From the NCBI RefSeq assembly GCF_000312025.1, contig NZ_HE978598.1, positions 58,043-90,444 on the forward strand: a stretch of 32,402 nucleotides of DNA, read 5' to 3'. The notes beneath the pieces are model-generated. The model was given only the letters and a program-made list of their open reading frames with translations, did no database searches and had not been told where the DNA came from. Made by a program: the position numbers and the translations under genes. This document shows, in pieces, positions 8,384-17,578 of the stretch. Origin of the DNA: Peptoniphilus timonensis JC401 (GTDB lineage Bacteria; Bacillota; Clostridia; Tissierellales; Peptoniphilaceae). Numbering within the stretch: position 1 is the stretch's first letter; the number at the start of each line of letters is the position of its first letter.

Positions 8384-9008
8384 ACTTTCTATTTTGTGAC
8401 ATCTCTACAATTAAATTTGCTATGCTTTCAAAGTCAAAGGAGGATGAATTTATTGAAATGTCATAGTTATGTGCATCTCCCCAAACTCTTCCAGTGTTTC
8501 TGCTGTAATGGTTGGCTCGTCTGTTGTTTTCACGAGTCATCTTTATTTCAAGTTTATCTTTTTTTATATTGTAAGTATTTAAAATTCTCTCTTCTTCAAA
8601 CTCCTTGGAAGCGTAAATAAAGACAGACAATTTTGGGAAATCTTCCAAGACAAAATCACCACACTTGCCAAAGATAACTGCTTTTTTGCTTTTTGCAATT
8701 TCCCTAATAATTTTTGAATCTAGTAGAAAAGCTGCATCATTAGTTGCAATATCCTCTTGGGAATAGGAATAATTTTGTCTATATAAATCGTAGATAGTTC
8801 CCTGTAAAAAGGAGTCATCTTTTTTTATTTCTTCAGGCTTTACCTTTTTTTCAAGGCTCATTAGCTCTATTAATTTTTCATCAAAAAATTCGTAATTTAA
8901 TTTATCAGCAACTTTTTTGGCAATTTCATTTGCACCGCTGCCATATTCTCCGTCGATTGTAATTATCTTTTTTCCTGCTTTTTGGAAAAGTTTTTCAAAT
9001 AGTGACAT
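8382..9008 (-). CDS. Cytidylate kinase-like family protein
   Basis: The 208-residue protein carries a P-loop variant GEYGSGANEIAKK (about 20-32) and the FFDEKLIELM segment typical of the cytidylate-kinase-like (AAK6-type) family found widely in Clostridia. It is a presumed cytosolic nucleotide or small-molecule kinase with an undefined substrate. True Cmk differs in its N-terminal motif and is usually fused or adjacent to other genes. A TTG at 9026 extends the frame but overlaps the ribosome binding site; ATG 9008 has GGAGG with eight-base spacing and is preferred. It is a single gene with its own terminator. Confidence 0.85.
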   Translation of the reverse strand: MSLFEKLFQKAGKKIITIDGEYGSGANEIAKKVADKLNYEFFDEKLIELMSLEKKVKPEEIKKDDSFLQGTIYDLYRQNYSYSQEDIATNDAAFLLDSKIIREIAKSKKAVIFGKCGDFVLEDFPKLSVFIYASKEFEEERILNTYNIKKDKLEIKMTRENNRRANHYSRNTGRVWGDAHNYDISINSSSFDFESIANLIVEMSQNRK

Positions 9009-9080
9009 ATCTTCACCTCCCCACAATTATACAATAGGATTGTGAAATTTTTTTAATCAAATTATATATATTGTGAAATT

Positions 9081-9986
9081 TTAAGATTTTTTTAGTTTTT
9101 TTCTAAAAAAGCTTTCTATGGGAACTTGGGCAAGTAGTGTCGCCCCAAAAATTATTATAGCTCCAAATATTTCTCTTTCTGACATCTCTTGTGAAAGAAG
9201 AAGCCAGCCAAAGAGAGCGCCAAAAACTGATTCTAGTGAACTTATCATAGAAGCTATAACTGGATCTAAATCTTTTAGTGCCAAAAGCTGAATAGTAAAA
9301 CCAACTCCAGATGATAAAATCCCTACATATAAAATAGTTAAATAGGATTTTAAAATTGCATCCATACTAACATCTTCAAATATAAAGGCTCCAATTAGAG
9401 AAGTAATTCCACAGATGGCAAACTGAATCATGGAAACCAAAACTACATTTGTTCCCTTAGAAAAATTTGTCATAATTAAAATGTGTATGGCAAAAACAAG
9501 AGCAGATAAAATTACAATTATATCTCCCTTATTCATGTGAAAATCTCCCTTTATAGAGAGAAGATAAGTTCCTATCATAGCAAGAAAAATGCAAAAAACT
9601 AATTTTATGCTAGGCTTCTTCCCCAAAAATAAACTAAGAATTGGAATAAAAACTATGTATAGGGCTGTCAAAAAACTTGCCTTGGCAGCTGTCGTGTATA
9701 TTAGGGAAAACTGTTGAAGATTAATGGCAATAGTAAAAACTATTCCACAAATACTTCCTCCAACAATTGTCCTCTTCATGTCAAATTTTTCTTCCCTAAA
9801 GGATTTTGATTTTTTCCTAAAAAATATTAAGGTAAAATATAAAAATACCACTGCAACAAAAGACCTTGCTGCAGTAAAAGAAAGGGGCCCCAAGTGTTCC
9901 ATTCCCGCTGTCTGTGCCACGAAGGCAAGTCCCCAAATAATTGCTGTTACAAATAACATTATGGACGCTTTAAACTCTCTTGTCAT
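9081..9986 (-). CDS. EamA/DMT-superfamily transporter
   Basis: The protein has 301 residues with about ten hydrophobic spans in two EamA repeats. The first repeat starts MTREFKASIMLF and contains a WGLAFVAQ signature; the second repeat begins near KGDIIVILSALVFAIHIL. Members export or import amino acids, nucleotide sugars or other metabolites, and the substrate cannot be predicted. The basic C-terminus (FFRKKLKKS) fits a cytoplasmic end. ATG 9986 has a GGTGG site upstream, while the TTG at 10001 lies before that site. It is transcribed divergently from the leucyl aminopeptidase gene. Confidence 0.9.
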   Translation of the reverse strand: MTREFKASIMLFVTAIIWGLAFVAQTAGMEHLGPLSFTAARSFVAVVFLYFTLIFFRKKSKSFREEKFDMKRTIVGGSICGIVFTIAINLQQFSLIYTTAAKASFLTALYIVFIPILSLFLGKKPSIKLVFCIFLAMIGTYLLSIKGDFHMNKGDIIVILSALVFAIHILIMTNFSKGTNVVLVSMIQFAICGITSLIGAFIFEDVSMDAILKSYLTILYVGILSSGVGFTIQLLALKDLDPVIASMISSLESVFGALFGWLLLSQEMSEREIFGAIIIFGATLLAQVPIESFFRKKLKKS

Positions 9987-10165
9987 TTTTACACCACCCA
10001 AAAAACACCAATTCAGAAGTTTAAGTCTAAATTGATGTTAAAATTCTATAATTTAATATTATCATAATTTATCACGAAAAAATAGTAATGTGATTGGATT
10101 ATTTTTATACTTTTATTAATTAGAACTTTTGCGATTCTCATGTATAATTGAAGTAGAGGTGAAAT

Positions 10166-11592
10166 ATGATTAAATTTAATTTGTATAAAGAAGGGGGACT
10201 AAAAGTCCACTTTGTAAAAAAAGATGAAGAACTTCCAAGTGAAATTAAAGATTATTTAGAAAAGAAAAAATTTTCTTATAAGTTCAAAGAAAGTCTATAC
10301 CTTCCTAGCTTTCTTGAAGAATCAGAAATTTTTATGGGACTTGGAGAAGATGAAATAAATCTTGAAGATGTGAGAAATCTTTTCTTTGAACTTGGAAATA
10401 TTTTAAGAAAAAATGAAGAACACGAAGTTGAAATAAAAATGCCAGACCTTGGTATGTGCAACAAAAAAACTATTATGGCAGCTTATGAAGGACTTCGCCA
10501 AGGTGAATATGAATTCACAAAGAAGACTGACGTAAAGGAAAAGAAGGCTGACTTTGAAATAACCGTCAACTACACTGCCTTTAAAGGTCCAGAAGAAAAA
10601 CTTCGCGCCGGCTTAAATAAAATGGAAAATATTATGGATGGAGTTTTCCTTGCAAGAGACCTAGTAAACGAAAGAGCCAATGTAATTTATCCAGAAACTC
10701 TTGCTAATATTACTAAAGAAAAATTAGAAGTAGCTGGCGTTAAGGTTACAATTTATGAAGAAGATGAAATCGAAAAAATTGGCATGAAGGCCTTTTTAAG
10801 AGTTGCAGCAGGTGCAAGTAACCGCCCAAGACTTATTGTTATGGAATACAAAAATGTCGACACAGAAAAAGTTGCCCTTGTTTGAAAGGGACTAACTTAC
10901 GACTCTGGTGGTTACAACATCAAATCTGCAGCTGGCATAAATTACATGCACTGCGATATGGGTGGTGCAGGCACAGTTATTGGTACAATCTATGCCCTTG
11001 CAAAGAACAGGCTAAGACAAATATAGTTGGAGTAGTAGCAGCTTGTGAAAATATGATTTCTGGATCATCTTACAAGTCAGGAGATGTAATTGACTCCATG
11101 AAGGGACTTACAATTGAAGTTGCAAATACTGACGCTGAGGGAAGAATTACCCTTGCCGATGCAGTTCATTATGCCACAAATGACCTTGGAGCAGAAAAAA
11201 TTATTGACCTTGCTACACTTACTGGCGCGGTTACAATTGCCCTTGGAGAAGTCTACACAGGTGCAGTTACAAATAACCAAGACTTCTACAAGGAAGTCCT
11301 TGAAGCAGGAAAATTATCTGGAGAAAAAATCTGGGCCTTCCCTTATGATGAAGGCTACAAGAAATTAAACAAATCAGAAGTTGCTGACATTAAAAACACA
11401 TCTGGTAGTCAAGCAGGCTCTGTTACAGCAGGACTTTTTGTTGGTGAGTTCGTAAAAGAAAATACGCCTTGGGTTCATCTAGACATAGCAGCAACAGCTT
11501 ATAGAAGTAAAAAATCAGGCTATCTTCCAAAGAATGCAACTGGAGTTCATGTAAAGACTTTAAATAACCTATTAGACCCAACAGATTGCTAA
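10166..11592 (+). pseudogene. pepA: Leucyl aminopeptidase (M17), interrupted by a nonsense codon and a frameshift
   Basis: M17 aminopeptidases are cytosolic hexamers with two metal ions that remove N-terminal residues from peptides. Homology runs across 10166-11592, about 475 residues when corrected, a normal family length. The frame is broken twice. At 10883-10885 TGA stands where GGA (Gly of the VGKG motif) is expected, with no shift. Near 11011-11016 one base, probably an A, is missing, so that KNRL-KTNIVG continues in another frame. The metal-site motifs follow intact: [14 protein letters not shown] and NTDAEGRITLADA, the last being the family signature. The start ATG 10166 has AGAGGTG upstream and a -10 TATAAT at 10143-10148. 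Two lesions make true decay possible, but the frameshift is of the same kind as others in this window, so sequence error must be excluded. Confidence 0.88.
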
Positions 11593-11605
11593 AAATTTAA
11601 ATCAC

Positions 11606-11633
11606 AACCACTAGTTAAGGCTAGTGGTTTTTT
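11606..11633 (+). terminator. Rho-independent terminator of pepA
   Basis: Stem AACCACTAG / CTAGTGGTT (11606-11629) with a six-base loop is followed by a T run, 14 bases after the stop. Confidence 0.9.
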
Positions 11634-11637
11634 CAAT

Positions 11638-11667
11638 TAAAAAACCCACCTTATTTCTAAGATGAGT
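11638..11667 (-). terminator. Rho-independent terminator of the 168-codon anchored protein gene
   Basis: On the minus strand stem ACTCATCTTA / TAAGGTGGGT with a GAAA tetraloop is followed by TTTTTT. It is immediately beyond the stop at 11670. Confidence 0.87.
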
Positions 11668-11669
11668 AT

Positions 11670-12173
11670 TTATATATCTTCTAAATTTATTTCACCATGT
11701 AAGCTATAAATCTCTGGTCCATTATTTTCTGATTTTCCCATATCTTCTCTTATAGAATAAGTGAGATAAAAGCTAAAGTGTTCTATACCCTTATAGTCTT
11801 TAGCCAATTCAAAATCTTCTGAAAGAATTTTATATTCATAAAATTCTCTAATATTTTCATCTTCCAATAGCCTAAAATTAATTTCATAATTTTTAGGGTC
11901 TTGGAATTTTATCTTATTATCTTTATCCAGTAATAATGTAAAAGAAAACTGGCTATTCATCTTTCTTCCATAAAAGTCATTATCTTGACTTATCATTACG
12001 TCTCTATAAAGGTCACGGGAATTTTTATTGATAATATTTGCTTTTACTTCTTCACTCATAACATTGGAATTATTCTTATTATTTAATTTGTCCTTATTTG
12101 TTTTTCCACAAAAGTATATTAACAATGATAAAGATAAAATGATTGCCAAAACTATTCCAAATTTTTTTCGCAT
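11670..12173 (-). CDS. Unrecognised small membrane-anchored or secreted protein
   Basis: I do not recognise this family. The 167-residue product begins MRKKFGIVLAIILSLSLLIY, a basic end plus one hydrophobic segment, followed by a Lys/Asn-rich spacer and a soluble domain of about 120 residues with alternating hydrophobic beta-like segments (SQFSFTLLL, HFSFYLTYSI). A cysteine follows the hydrophobic core (IYFCGK) but the residues before it do not make a good lipobox, so a signal anchor or secreted protein is more likely than a lipoprotein. The ATG at 12173 follows GGAGG with eight-base spacing; the TTG one codon earlier is less well placed. It is a single-gene unit with its own terminator. Confidence 0.7.
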   Translation of the reverse strand: MRKKFGIVLAIILSLSLLIYFCGKTNKDKLNNKNNSNVMSEEVKANIINKNSRDLYRDVMISQDNDFYGRKMNSQFSFTLLLDKDNKIKFQDPKNYEINFRLLEDENIREFYEYKILSEDFELAKDYKGIEHFSFYLTYSIREDMGKSENNGPEIYSLHGEINLEDI

Positions 12174-12267
12174 CAATAATACCTCCGTTAAAAATATCCA
12201 AATATTTTATCATTTTATATAAGTAAATTATATAAAACTTTTTTTCCTTGTCAAATTTATTATTTAT

Positions 12268-12298
12268 AAAAAACTCTGTCATATAAAGATGACAGAGT
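12268..12298 (-). terminator. Second tandem terminator downstream of hppA
   Basis: On the minus strand a perfect ten-base stem ACTCTGTCAT / ATGACAGAGT with a six-base loop is followed by TTTTTT. It lies between hppA and the next minus-strand gene and would stop any readthrough. Confidence 0.82.
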
Positions 12299-12323
12299 CC
12301 ATAAAAGTTAATATAGTTTGCAA

Positions 12324-12359
12324 TAAAAAATCTGCTAGAGATTTCTCTCTAACAGATTT
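12324..12359 (-). terminator. Rho-independent terminator of hppA
   Basis: On the minus strand a 14-base stem AAATCTGTTAGAGA / TCTCTAGCAGATTT, closed by a GAAA loop and with one G-U pair, is followed by TTTTATTG. It begins seven bases after the hppA stop. Confidence 0.92.
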
Positions 12360-12365
12360 GTTTTT

Positions 12366-14369
12366 TTATAGGAATAGTCCGCCGTATTGAACAAATAGTG
12401 GTGCGAATACAAGGGATACAACAGTTATAAGTTTAATTAGAATATTAAGAGAAGGTCCTGATGTATCTTTAAATGGGTCACCAACAGTATCTCCAGTTAC
12501 AGCTGCCTTGTGAGCTTCTGAACCTTTACCACCGTGAGCTCCACCTTCGATGTATTTTTTAGCGTTGTCCCAAGCTCCACCAGCGTTTGACATAAAGATT
12601 GCCATTAGTACGCCTGTTACAAGAGCTCCTGCTTGAAGTCCACCTAGTGCTTCAGTACCAAGTAGTAGACCTACAAGTATTGGAACAATTACAGCGATTA
12701 GTCCTGGTACTATCATTTGTTTTAAAGCAGCACCTGTTGAAATATCAACACAAGTTGCATATTCAGGAGTAGCTTTACCTTCCATGATTCCAGGAATTTC
12801 TCTAAATTGTCTTCTTACTTCGTCAATCATTTCAGATGCTGCATTACCTACTGCTGACATAGTAAGTGCAGAGAAGGCAAATGGAAGCATACCACCAACG
12901 AATGTTGCAGCAATAACTTCTGGTTTAGAAATATCAATTCCACTAAGTCCAGTAGCGTTAATGTAAGAAACGAAAAGTGCAAGTGCAGTAAGTGCTGCAG
13001 ATCCAATTGCAAATCCCTTTCCTATAGCTGCTGTTGTATTACCAACAGAGTCAAGTGAGTCTGTGATATCACGAACTTCTTCTGGTAGTTCGCACATTTC
13101 TGCAATACCACCAGCGTTATCTGCGATTGGTCCATAAGCATCAACGGCAATAGTCATACCAGTTGTTGAAAGCATACCAACAGCTGCTAGTGAAATTCCG
13201 TAAAGTCCTACGATTGGATCAACGTTTCCGCCTGCTCCAAGGTAAGATGCAATAATACCAATTGCAATAACAATGATAGGTCCAACTGTTGACATCATAC
13301 CAACAGAAAGTCCAGCAATAATATTTGTTGAAGAACCAGTTTCTGATTCAGCTCCAATTCTCTTAACTGGTGCATAATCATCAGCTGTGTAATATTCTGT
13401 AAATTTAGAAATTATTAGACCAACTGCAATACCAATGATAACTGGTGCAAAAGGTGAAAAACTTCCAAAGATGTAGTTTGATAGAAGTGCTGAAGCAATC
13501 ATTGTAACGCCAGCTGCTACATATTCACCTGCGTTAAGAGCTTTTTGTGGATTCTTATCTCCCTTTACAAAGAAAGCAGCTACAATTGATGCTAAAATAC
13601 CAATTGTTGCAACAAGAATACCGAAAATAACACCTTCTTCTCCATAAGCTACAACCCCAAGAGTTATAACTGAAAGAAGTGCTCCAACGTAAGATTCAAA
13701 TAAGTCAGCTCCCATTCCAGCAACGTCCCCAACATTATCTCCTACGTTATCAGCGATAACTGCAGGGTTTCTTGGATCGTCTTCTGGAATACCAGCTTCA
13801 ACTTTACCTACAAGGTCAGCTCCAACGTCTGCTGCCTTAGTGTAGATACCACCACCAACTCTTGCGAAAAGTGCAATAGATGATGCTCCAAGTGAAAATC
13901 CTGTAATAATTTCAGTTTGTCCACCTGTTAAGAAATATGCGCCAGTAATACCAATAATTCCTAGACCAACAACGCACATTCCCATTACAACTCCACCAGA
14001 AAAGGCAACGTCAAGGGCTTTACCTAGGCCACCCTTCCATGCTGCGTTAGTTGTTCTAACGTTTGCTCTTGTAGCAACCTTCATACCAACATAACCAGCA
14101 GCTACTGAAAAGATAGCTCCTACTACGAAACAAATAGCAGTTGGGATTGATTTAAGTCCTACTGCCAAAATAATTGCAAGTACAATGACAAAAACAACAA
14201 GGGCTTTATATTCTCTTGTTAAGAATGCCATGGCTCCTTCTGAAATGTAAGAAGAAATTTCTTTCATTCTTTCATTACCAGCATCTTGCCTTGACACGAA
14301 GCTTGCCTTGTAAAAAGCAAATAAAAGTGCCAAAACGCCGACGATAGGAGCTAGATATAACATATTCAT
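12366..14369 (-). CDS. hppA: Membrane-bound ion-pumping pyrophosphatase, K+-dependent and probably Na+-translocating
   Basis: This integral membrane enzyme hydrolyses pyrophosphate and uses the energy to pump Na+ or H+. At 667 residues it has the family's usual many spans. The substrate site is [11 protein letters not shown] (about 181-191), followed by the acidic repeats [12 protein letters not shown]. In [11 protein letters not shown] (about 220-230) the key glutamate sits three residues after the aspartate, the arrangement linked to Na+ pumps, whereas plant-type proton pumps have it seven after. [10 protein letters not shown] carries the alanine associated with K+ dependence; K+-independent enzymes have lysine there. 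These assignments rest on known subfamily rules. The ATG 14369 follows AGGAGG. secG lies 94 bases upstream on the same strand with no evident terminator, so they may be cotranscribed. Two tandem terminators follow. Confidence 0.96.
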   Translation of the reverse strand: MNMLYLAPIVGVLALLFAFYKASFVSRQDAGNERMKEISSYISEGAMAFLTREYKALVVFVIVLAIILAVGLKSIPTAICFVVGAIFSVAAGYVGMKVATRANVRTTNAAWKGGLGKALDVAFSGGVVMGMCVVGLGIIGITGAYFLTGGQTEIITGFSLGASSIALFARVGGGIYTKAADVGADLVGKVEAGIPEDDPRNPAVIADNVGDNVGDVAGMGADLFESYVGALLSVITLGVVAYGEEGVIFGILVATIGILASIVAAFFVKGDKNPQKALNAGEYVAAGVTMIASALLSNYIFGSFSPFAPVIIGIAVGLIISKFTEYYTADDYAPVKRIGAESETGSSTNIIAGLSVGMMSTVGPIIVIAIGIIASYLGAGGNVDPIVGLYGISLAAVGMLSTTGMTIAVDAYGPIADNAGGIAEMCELPEEVRDITDSLDSVGNTTAAIGKGFAIGSAALTALALFVSYINATGLSGIDISKPEVIAATFVGGMLPFAFSALTMSAVGNAASEMIDEVRRQFREIPGIMEGKATPEYATCVDISTGAALKQMIVPGLIAVIVPILVGLLLGTEALGGLQAGALVTGVLMAIFMSNAGGAWDNAKKYIEGGAHGGKGSEAHKAAVTGDTVGDPFKDTSGPSLNILIKLITVVSLVFAPLFVQYGGLFL

Positions 14370-14463
14370 TCTCTAATCCTCCTTAAATTTTAATTAGATT
14401 GCAGCAGTAAAAACTACAATCCTAAATGATTACTCTGGGAAAAACTCTTCCCTAAATTTTTAA

Positions 14464-14688
14464 TTAAATCGCAGCTAAAATAATAAGTGCAAGTGCAAAA
14501 ACGATGCTTGAAATGATCACAATTTTGTTTTGGATGTCTTTCTTACTTGAACCTTTGTGTGATCCCCACATGCTAGTTTCTTCGCCTTGAAGAGTTCCAA
14601 GACCAGCTTGTTCAGATTCCATTTGTGCAACTACACTAATTACAATTATGCTAGCAACAATAATTACAATAGATAATAAAGTTTGCAA
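14464..14688 (-). CDS. secG: Preprotein translocase subunit SecG
   Basis: SecG is a small two-span subunit of the SecYEG export channel. The 74-residue product has hydrophobic segments at about 3-22 and 56-73, separated by a polar stretch with the family motif MESEQAGLGTLQGEE. The start is TTG (14686-14688) with a GGGAGGT site just upstream; there is no good ATG alternative. In many Firmicutes secG precedes rnr and smpB, but here hppA follows. Confidence 0.93.
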   Translation of the reverse strand: MQTLLSIVIIVASIIVISVVAQMESEQAGLGTLQGEETSMWGSHKGSSKKDIQNKIVIISSIVFALALIILAAI

Positions 14689-14777
14689 ACTTATACCTCC
14701 CTTAAATTTCTATAACATATAGATTCTAACACAGGAAGGCTTGCTAATCAACGAATTTATACGATTTTTGGCATTTT

Positions 14778-15367
14778 TTAGAAGCTAGTTTCCTTTTTTA
14801 AGTTTTCTTCTATAATATCTTCTCTATCTTGCATTGCCTTTAGAGTTCTTTTTATTAAATCATCTAATTGCCAATCTAAATTTTCTGCTCCTTTTTTTAT
14901 AACTTCTCGAGAGCAGCCTTCCGCAAATTTTTTGTCCTTAAACTTTTTCTTAACACTTTTTAAATTCATATCCTTGGTGCTTTTAGACGGTCTCATAAGT
15001 GATGCCGCATAAATAAGACCAGTTAGTTCATCTGTTGCAAAGAGAACTTTCTCCATAAAAAGTTCTGGCTCAACATCAGAACAAATTCCAGAACCGTGTG
15101 ATAAAATTGCATGGATTAATTCATCACTTCCACCAGAAGCTTTAAAATCTCTGGAGTATTTTTCAAGTGCTCTTCTGGATATTTTTCATAGTCTACATCG
15201 TGAAGAAGACCTGCAATTTCCCAAAATTCTACATTTTCTTTGTCAAACTCTTCTGCAAAGTATCCCATAACATTTTCAAGAGTAAGAGCGTGTCTCAAAT
15301 GAAATTCTTCCTTGTTGTAATCTTTTAAAAGTTTTAAAGCATCTTCTCTACTTATTCCGCTGTTCAT
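14778..15367 (-). pseudogene. HD-domain hydrolase-like protein, frameshifted
   Basis: Reading across one single-base deletion gives a 196-residue HD-family protein, likely a metal-dependent phosphohydrolase of unknown substrate. The first part (15367 to about 15143) carries HLRHALTLENVM (His23, His26) and the LLHDVDYEKYPEEH metal motif (HD at 56-57). The reading stops at 15116 because the AAA run at 15141-15143 (TTT on the plus strand) lacks one base. With it restored the text continues ILKASGGSDELIHAILSHG, supplying the further His of the fold, through to the stop at 14778. The second part alone opens with an internal ATG at 15056. The ATG 15367 follows AAGGAAGT. As written only an N-terminal fragment would be made; sequence error is a serious alternative. 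Confidence 0.85.
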
Positions 15368-15430
15368 ATTTTTACTTCCTTTTTCCCTATATTATCACAA
15401 TAATTTTTGAATTTCACTTTTTTCTACTTG

Positions 15431-15439
15431 TGTTATAAT
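15431..15439 (+). promoter_or_regulatory. Extended -10 promoter of gap
   Basis: TGTTATAAT, a TG extension one base before a perfect TATAAT (15434-15439). No convincing -35 is seen at the usual distance, as is common for extended -10 promoters. The leader to the start codon is short, about 28 bases. Confidence 0.55.
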
Positions 15440-15473
15440 GAATGTAAGAATGCAATGAACAATGGAGGTTTTT

Positions 15474-16493
15474 ATGAAAAAAAATGTTGGCATAATGGGA
15501 TTTGGAAGAATTGGTAGAGATGCTCTTAGAATTTGGGCACTAAGAGATGATGTTAATTTTGACATTACTCATGTAGCCGTTAGAAATTTAGAAAAAACTT
15601 TAAAAGAAAGAACTCACCTTTTTAAATTTGACTCAATTTATAGAAAGTTCCCAGGAGAAATTGAATTTACTGATGACGGAATGATTATTAACGGCAAAAA
15701 AGTTACTTTTGTTGAATCAAAAACTCCTGATCAAATGAACTGGAAAGAACTTGGAGTTGATGTTGTAATCGATTCATCTGGCGCCTTCAAAGATGAAGAA
15801 AAAGCAAGAGGTCACCTAGAAAGTGGTGCAAAAAAAGTTGTCTTAACTTCTCCTGGAAAGGGCAATATGCTTACAGTTGTTATGGGAGTAAATGACGACA
15901 AATACGATCCAGAAAAAGATGATATTATTTCCAATGCATCTTGTACAACAAACTGTCTTGCTCCAGTAACTAAAGTTATTCTTGAAAACTTTGGTATCAA
16001 GAAAGGACTTATGTCCACTGTTCACGCTTATACAAATGACCAAAATATTCACGATGGTGTTCACAAAAAGGACATGAGACGTGCAAGAATGGGTGCAGAA
16101 AATATTATACCTACTTCAACTGGTGCAGCAAAAGCTGTTGGAAAAGTTATTCCAGAAGTTGACGGAATTTTAACAGGTTTTGCCCTAAGAGTTCCTGTTC
16201 CAACTGGATCACTTGTTGATGTTACTTTCGAACTTGAAAAAGAAGCTACAGTAGAAGAAATCAATGCAGCTATCAAAAAAGCATCCGAAAATGAATTAAA
16301 GGGAATACTTGAATATTCTGAAGACGAACTTGTTTCTTCTGATATCATTGGAAACACTCACTCTTCTATTTTTGACTCACTTCTTACAACAGTTAATGGA
16401 AAAATGGTTAAATTAATTTCTTGGTACGACAACGAATGGGGCTACACTGAAAGAGTTATTGATTTAACAGAAAAGATTGTAGAATCTCTATAA
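15474..16493 (+). CDS. gap: Glyceraldehyde-3-phosphate dehydrogenase, type I
   Basis: This cytosolic glycolytic enzyme oxidises glyceraldehyde-3-phosphate to 1,3-bisphosphoglycerate. The 339-residue protein has the dinucleotide motif GFGRIGR (about 9-15), the catalytic cysteine in NASCTTNC (Cys157) with His184 in STVHAYT, and the C-terminal SWYDNEWGY. In the cofactor pocket the usual VAINDLT is VAVRNLE here, so the aspartate that favours NAD is replaced by asparagine, with arginine before it. That could relax or shift preference to NADP, as in GapB/GapN-like cases, but this is inference. Start choice: GGAGG at 15464-15468 leads to ATG 15474; the in-frame ATG 15462 overlaps this site. It is monocistronic with its own terminator. 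Confidence 0.95.
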   Translation: MKKNVGIMGFGRIGRDALRIWALRDDVNFDITHVAVRNLEKTLKERTHLFKFDSIYRKFPGEIEFTDDGMIINGKKVTFVESKTPDQMNWKELGVDVVIDSSGAFKDEEKARGHLESGAKKVVLTSPGKGNMLTVVMGVNDDKYDPEKDDIISNASCTTNCLAPVTKVILENFGIKKGLMSTVHAYTNDQNIHDGVHKKDMRRARMGAENIIPTSTGAAKAVGKVIPEVDGILTGFALRVPVPTGSLVDVTFELEKEATVEEINAAIKKASENELKGILEYSEDELVSSDIIGNTHSSIFDSLLTTVNGKMVKLISWYDNEWGYTERVIDLTEKIVESL

Positions 16494-16506
16494 GAAGTTT
16501 TCTCTC

Positions 16507-16536
16507 AAAGGACTTGCTAAGGCAGGTCCTTTTTAT
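16507..16536 (+). terminator. Rho-independent terminator of gap
   Basis: Stem AAAGGACTTGC / GCAGGTCCTTT with a four-base loop (16507-16532) followed by T-rich sequence, 14 bases after the stop. Confidence 0.9.
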
Positions 16537-16597
16537 TTGCATAAGATTCTTATATAAGCTATCATTATTATATAAAATCTATTAATAAGGAGAAAAA

Positions 16598-17458
16598 ATG
16601 ATTACAGATAAATATAAAATTATTGGCGAAAAAATTGCAATTGAAAATTTAGATGAGAAAATTTTGAGTAAAGAAAAAGATTCAGACATAAAAGATGAAT
16701 TGTATAGCGAACTTGTTCCAAAACTAAGAGAACTTCACGAAAAACTTTTTGCTGAATCCAAACAAGGAATTTTAGTTGTCCTTCAAGCAATTGATGCGGC
16801 AGGAAAGGATGAAATTATAAAATACATCTTTTCAAACTTAACTCCACAAGGACTAAAAAACACTTCTTATGGAAAGCCAACTGACGAAGAAAATGCTCAC
16901 GATTATCTTTGGAGAATGCACAAAGGACTGCCTAAAAGAGGTGAAATTGCAATACTAAATAGATCTTACTACGAGGATATCATATCTCCTAAAATCTATG
17001 ACAGCCTAGACCATCTCCCTGAAGAAATTAAAACCGATGAAAATCTTTGGAAAAAAAGATACAAACACATAAATAACTTTGAAGAATATTTAACTGACAA
17101 TGGTTTCAAAATATTAAAATTCTATTTTCACGTTTCAAAAGATGAACAGAGAAAAAGACTTCTAGAAAGAATTGAAAATCCAAAGAAAAATGCAGAATTT
17201 TCTTTCTCAGACCTAGATGACAGAAAAAACTGGGATAAGTATCAAGTTGCTTTTGAAGAAATGCTAAATAATACTTCCACAGATCTTGCACCTTGGTATG
17301 TTCTTCCAGCAGATAATCCTTGGCTTTCAAGAAAAATTGCAACTCTTGCATTAATTGAAACAATAGAAAAAATGAATCCAAAATACCCAACATTTTCTGC
17401 TGATGATAAAAAGAAGGCAGAGGAAATTGCTGAGAAGTTAAAAAATAAGGAAATTTAA
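16598..17458 (+). CDS. Polyphosphate kinase 2 family protein
   Basis: PPK2 enzymes transfer phosphate between polyphosphate and nucleotides in the cytosol. The 286-residue, single-domain protein shows the family Walker A QAIDAAGKDEIIK (about 64-76), the lid-associated MHKGLPKRGEIAI and Walker B LNRSYYEDI (about 124-132), then FYFHVSKDEQRKRLLERI and PWYVLPADNPWLSR. The AAGKD form of the loop resembles class III members that phosphorylate both AMP and ADP, but class assignment needs a tree. The start ATG 16598 follows AAGGAG. It is a single gene, downstream of gap but separated by the gap terminator. Confidence 0.92.
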   Translation: MITDKYKIIGEKIAIENLDEKILSKEKDSDIKDELYSELVPKLRELHEKLFAESKQGILVVLQAIDAAGKDEIIKYIFSNLTPQGLKNTSYGKPTDEENAHDYLWRMHKGLPKRGEIAILNRSYYEDIISPKIYDSLDHLPEEIKTDENLWKKRYKHINNFEEYLTDNGFKILKFYFHVSKDEQRKRLLERIENPKKNAEFSFSDLDDRKNWDKYQVAFEEMLNNTSTDLAPWYVLPADNPWLSRKIATLALIETIEKMNPKYPTFSADDKKKAEEIAEKLKNKEI

Positions 17459-17549
17459 TTTTTTAATTTCACTACTATTATTTCTAATTCTACTACCATT
17501 ATTTTTATATTTTTATATAGAAGAAACTTAAAAAATTATGCATTTTAAA

Positions 17550-17575
17550 AAGCCAAGGAGTAATCCCTGGCTTTA
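17550..17575. terminator. Bidirectional terminator between the PPK2 and metA-aspartokinase genes
   Basis: AAAGCCAAGG (17550-17559) pairs with CCCTGGCTTT (17566-17575), with one mismatch. T-rich sequence follows on the plus strand and TTTAAAA on the minus strand. It lies four bases after the minus-strand stop at 17579. Confidence 0.82.
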
Positions 17576-17578
17576 TTT

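Noticed and set aside
12094-12282. 62-codon minus-strand frame over the start of the small anchored protein
   Set aside because: It overlaps a better gene, contains a terminator at its 5' end and has no ribosome site or recognisable sequence.
16598-17458. Operon of gap with the PPK2 gene
   Set aside because: A strong intrinsic terminator (16507-16536) lies between them.
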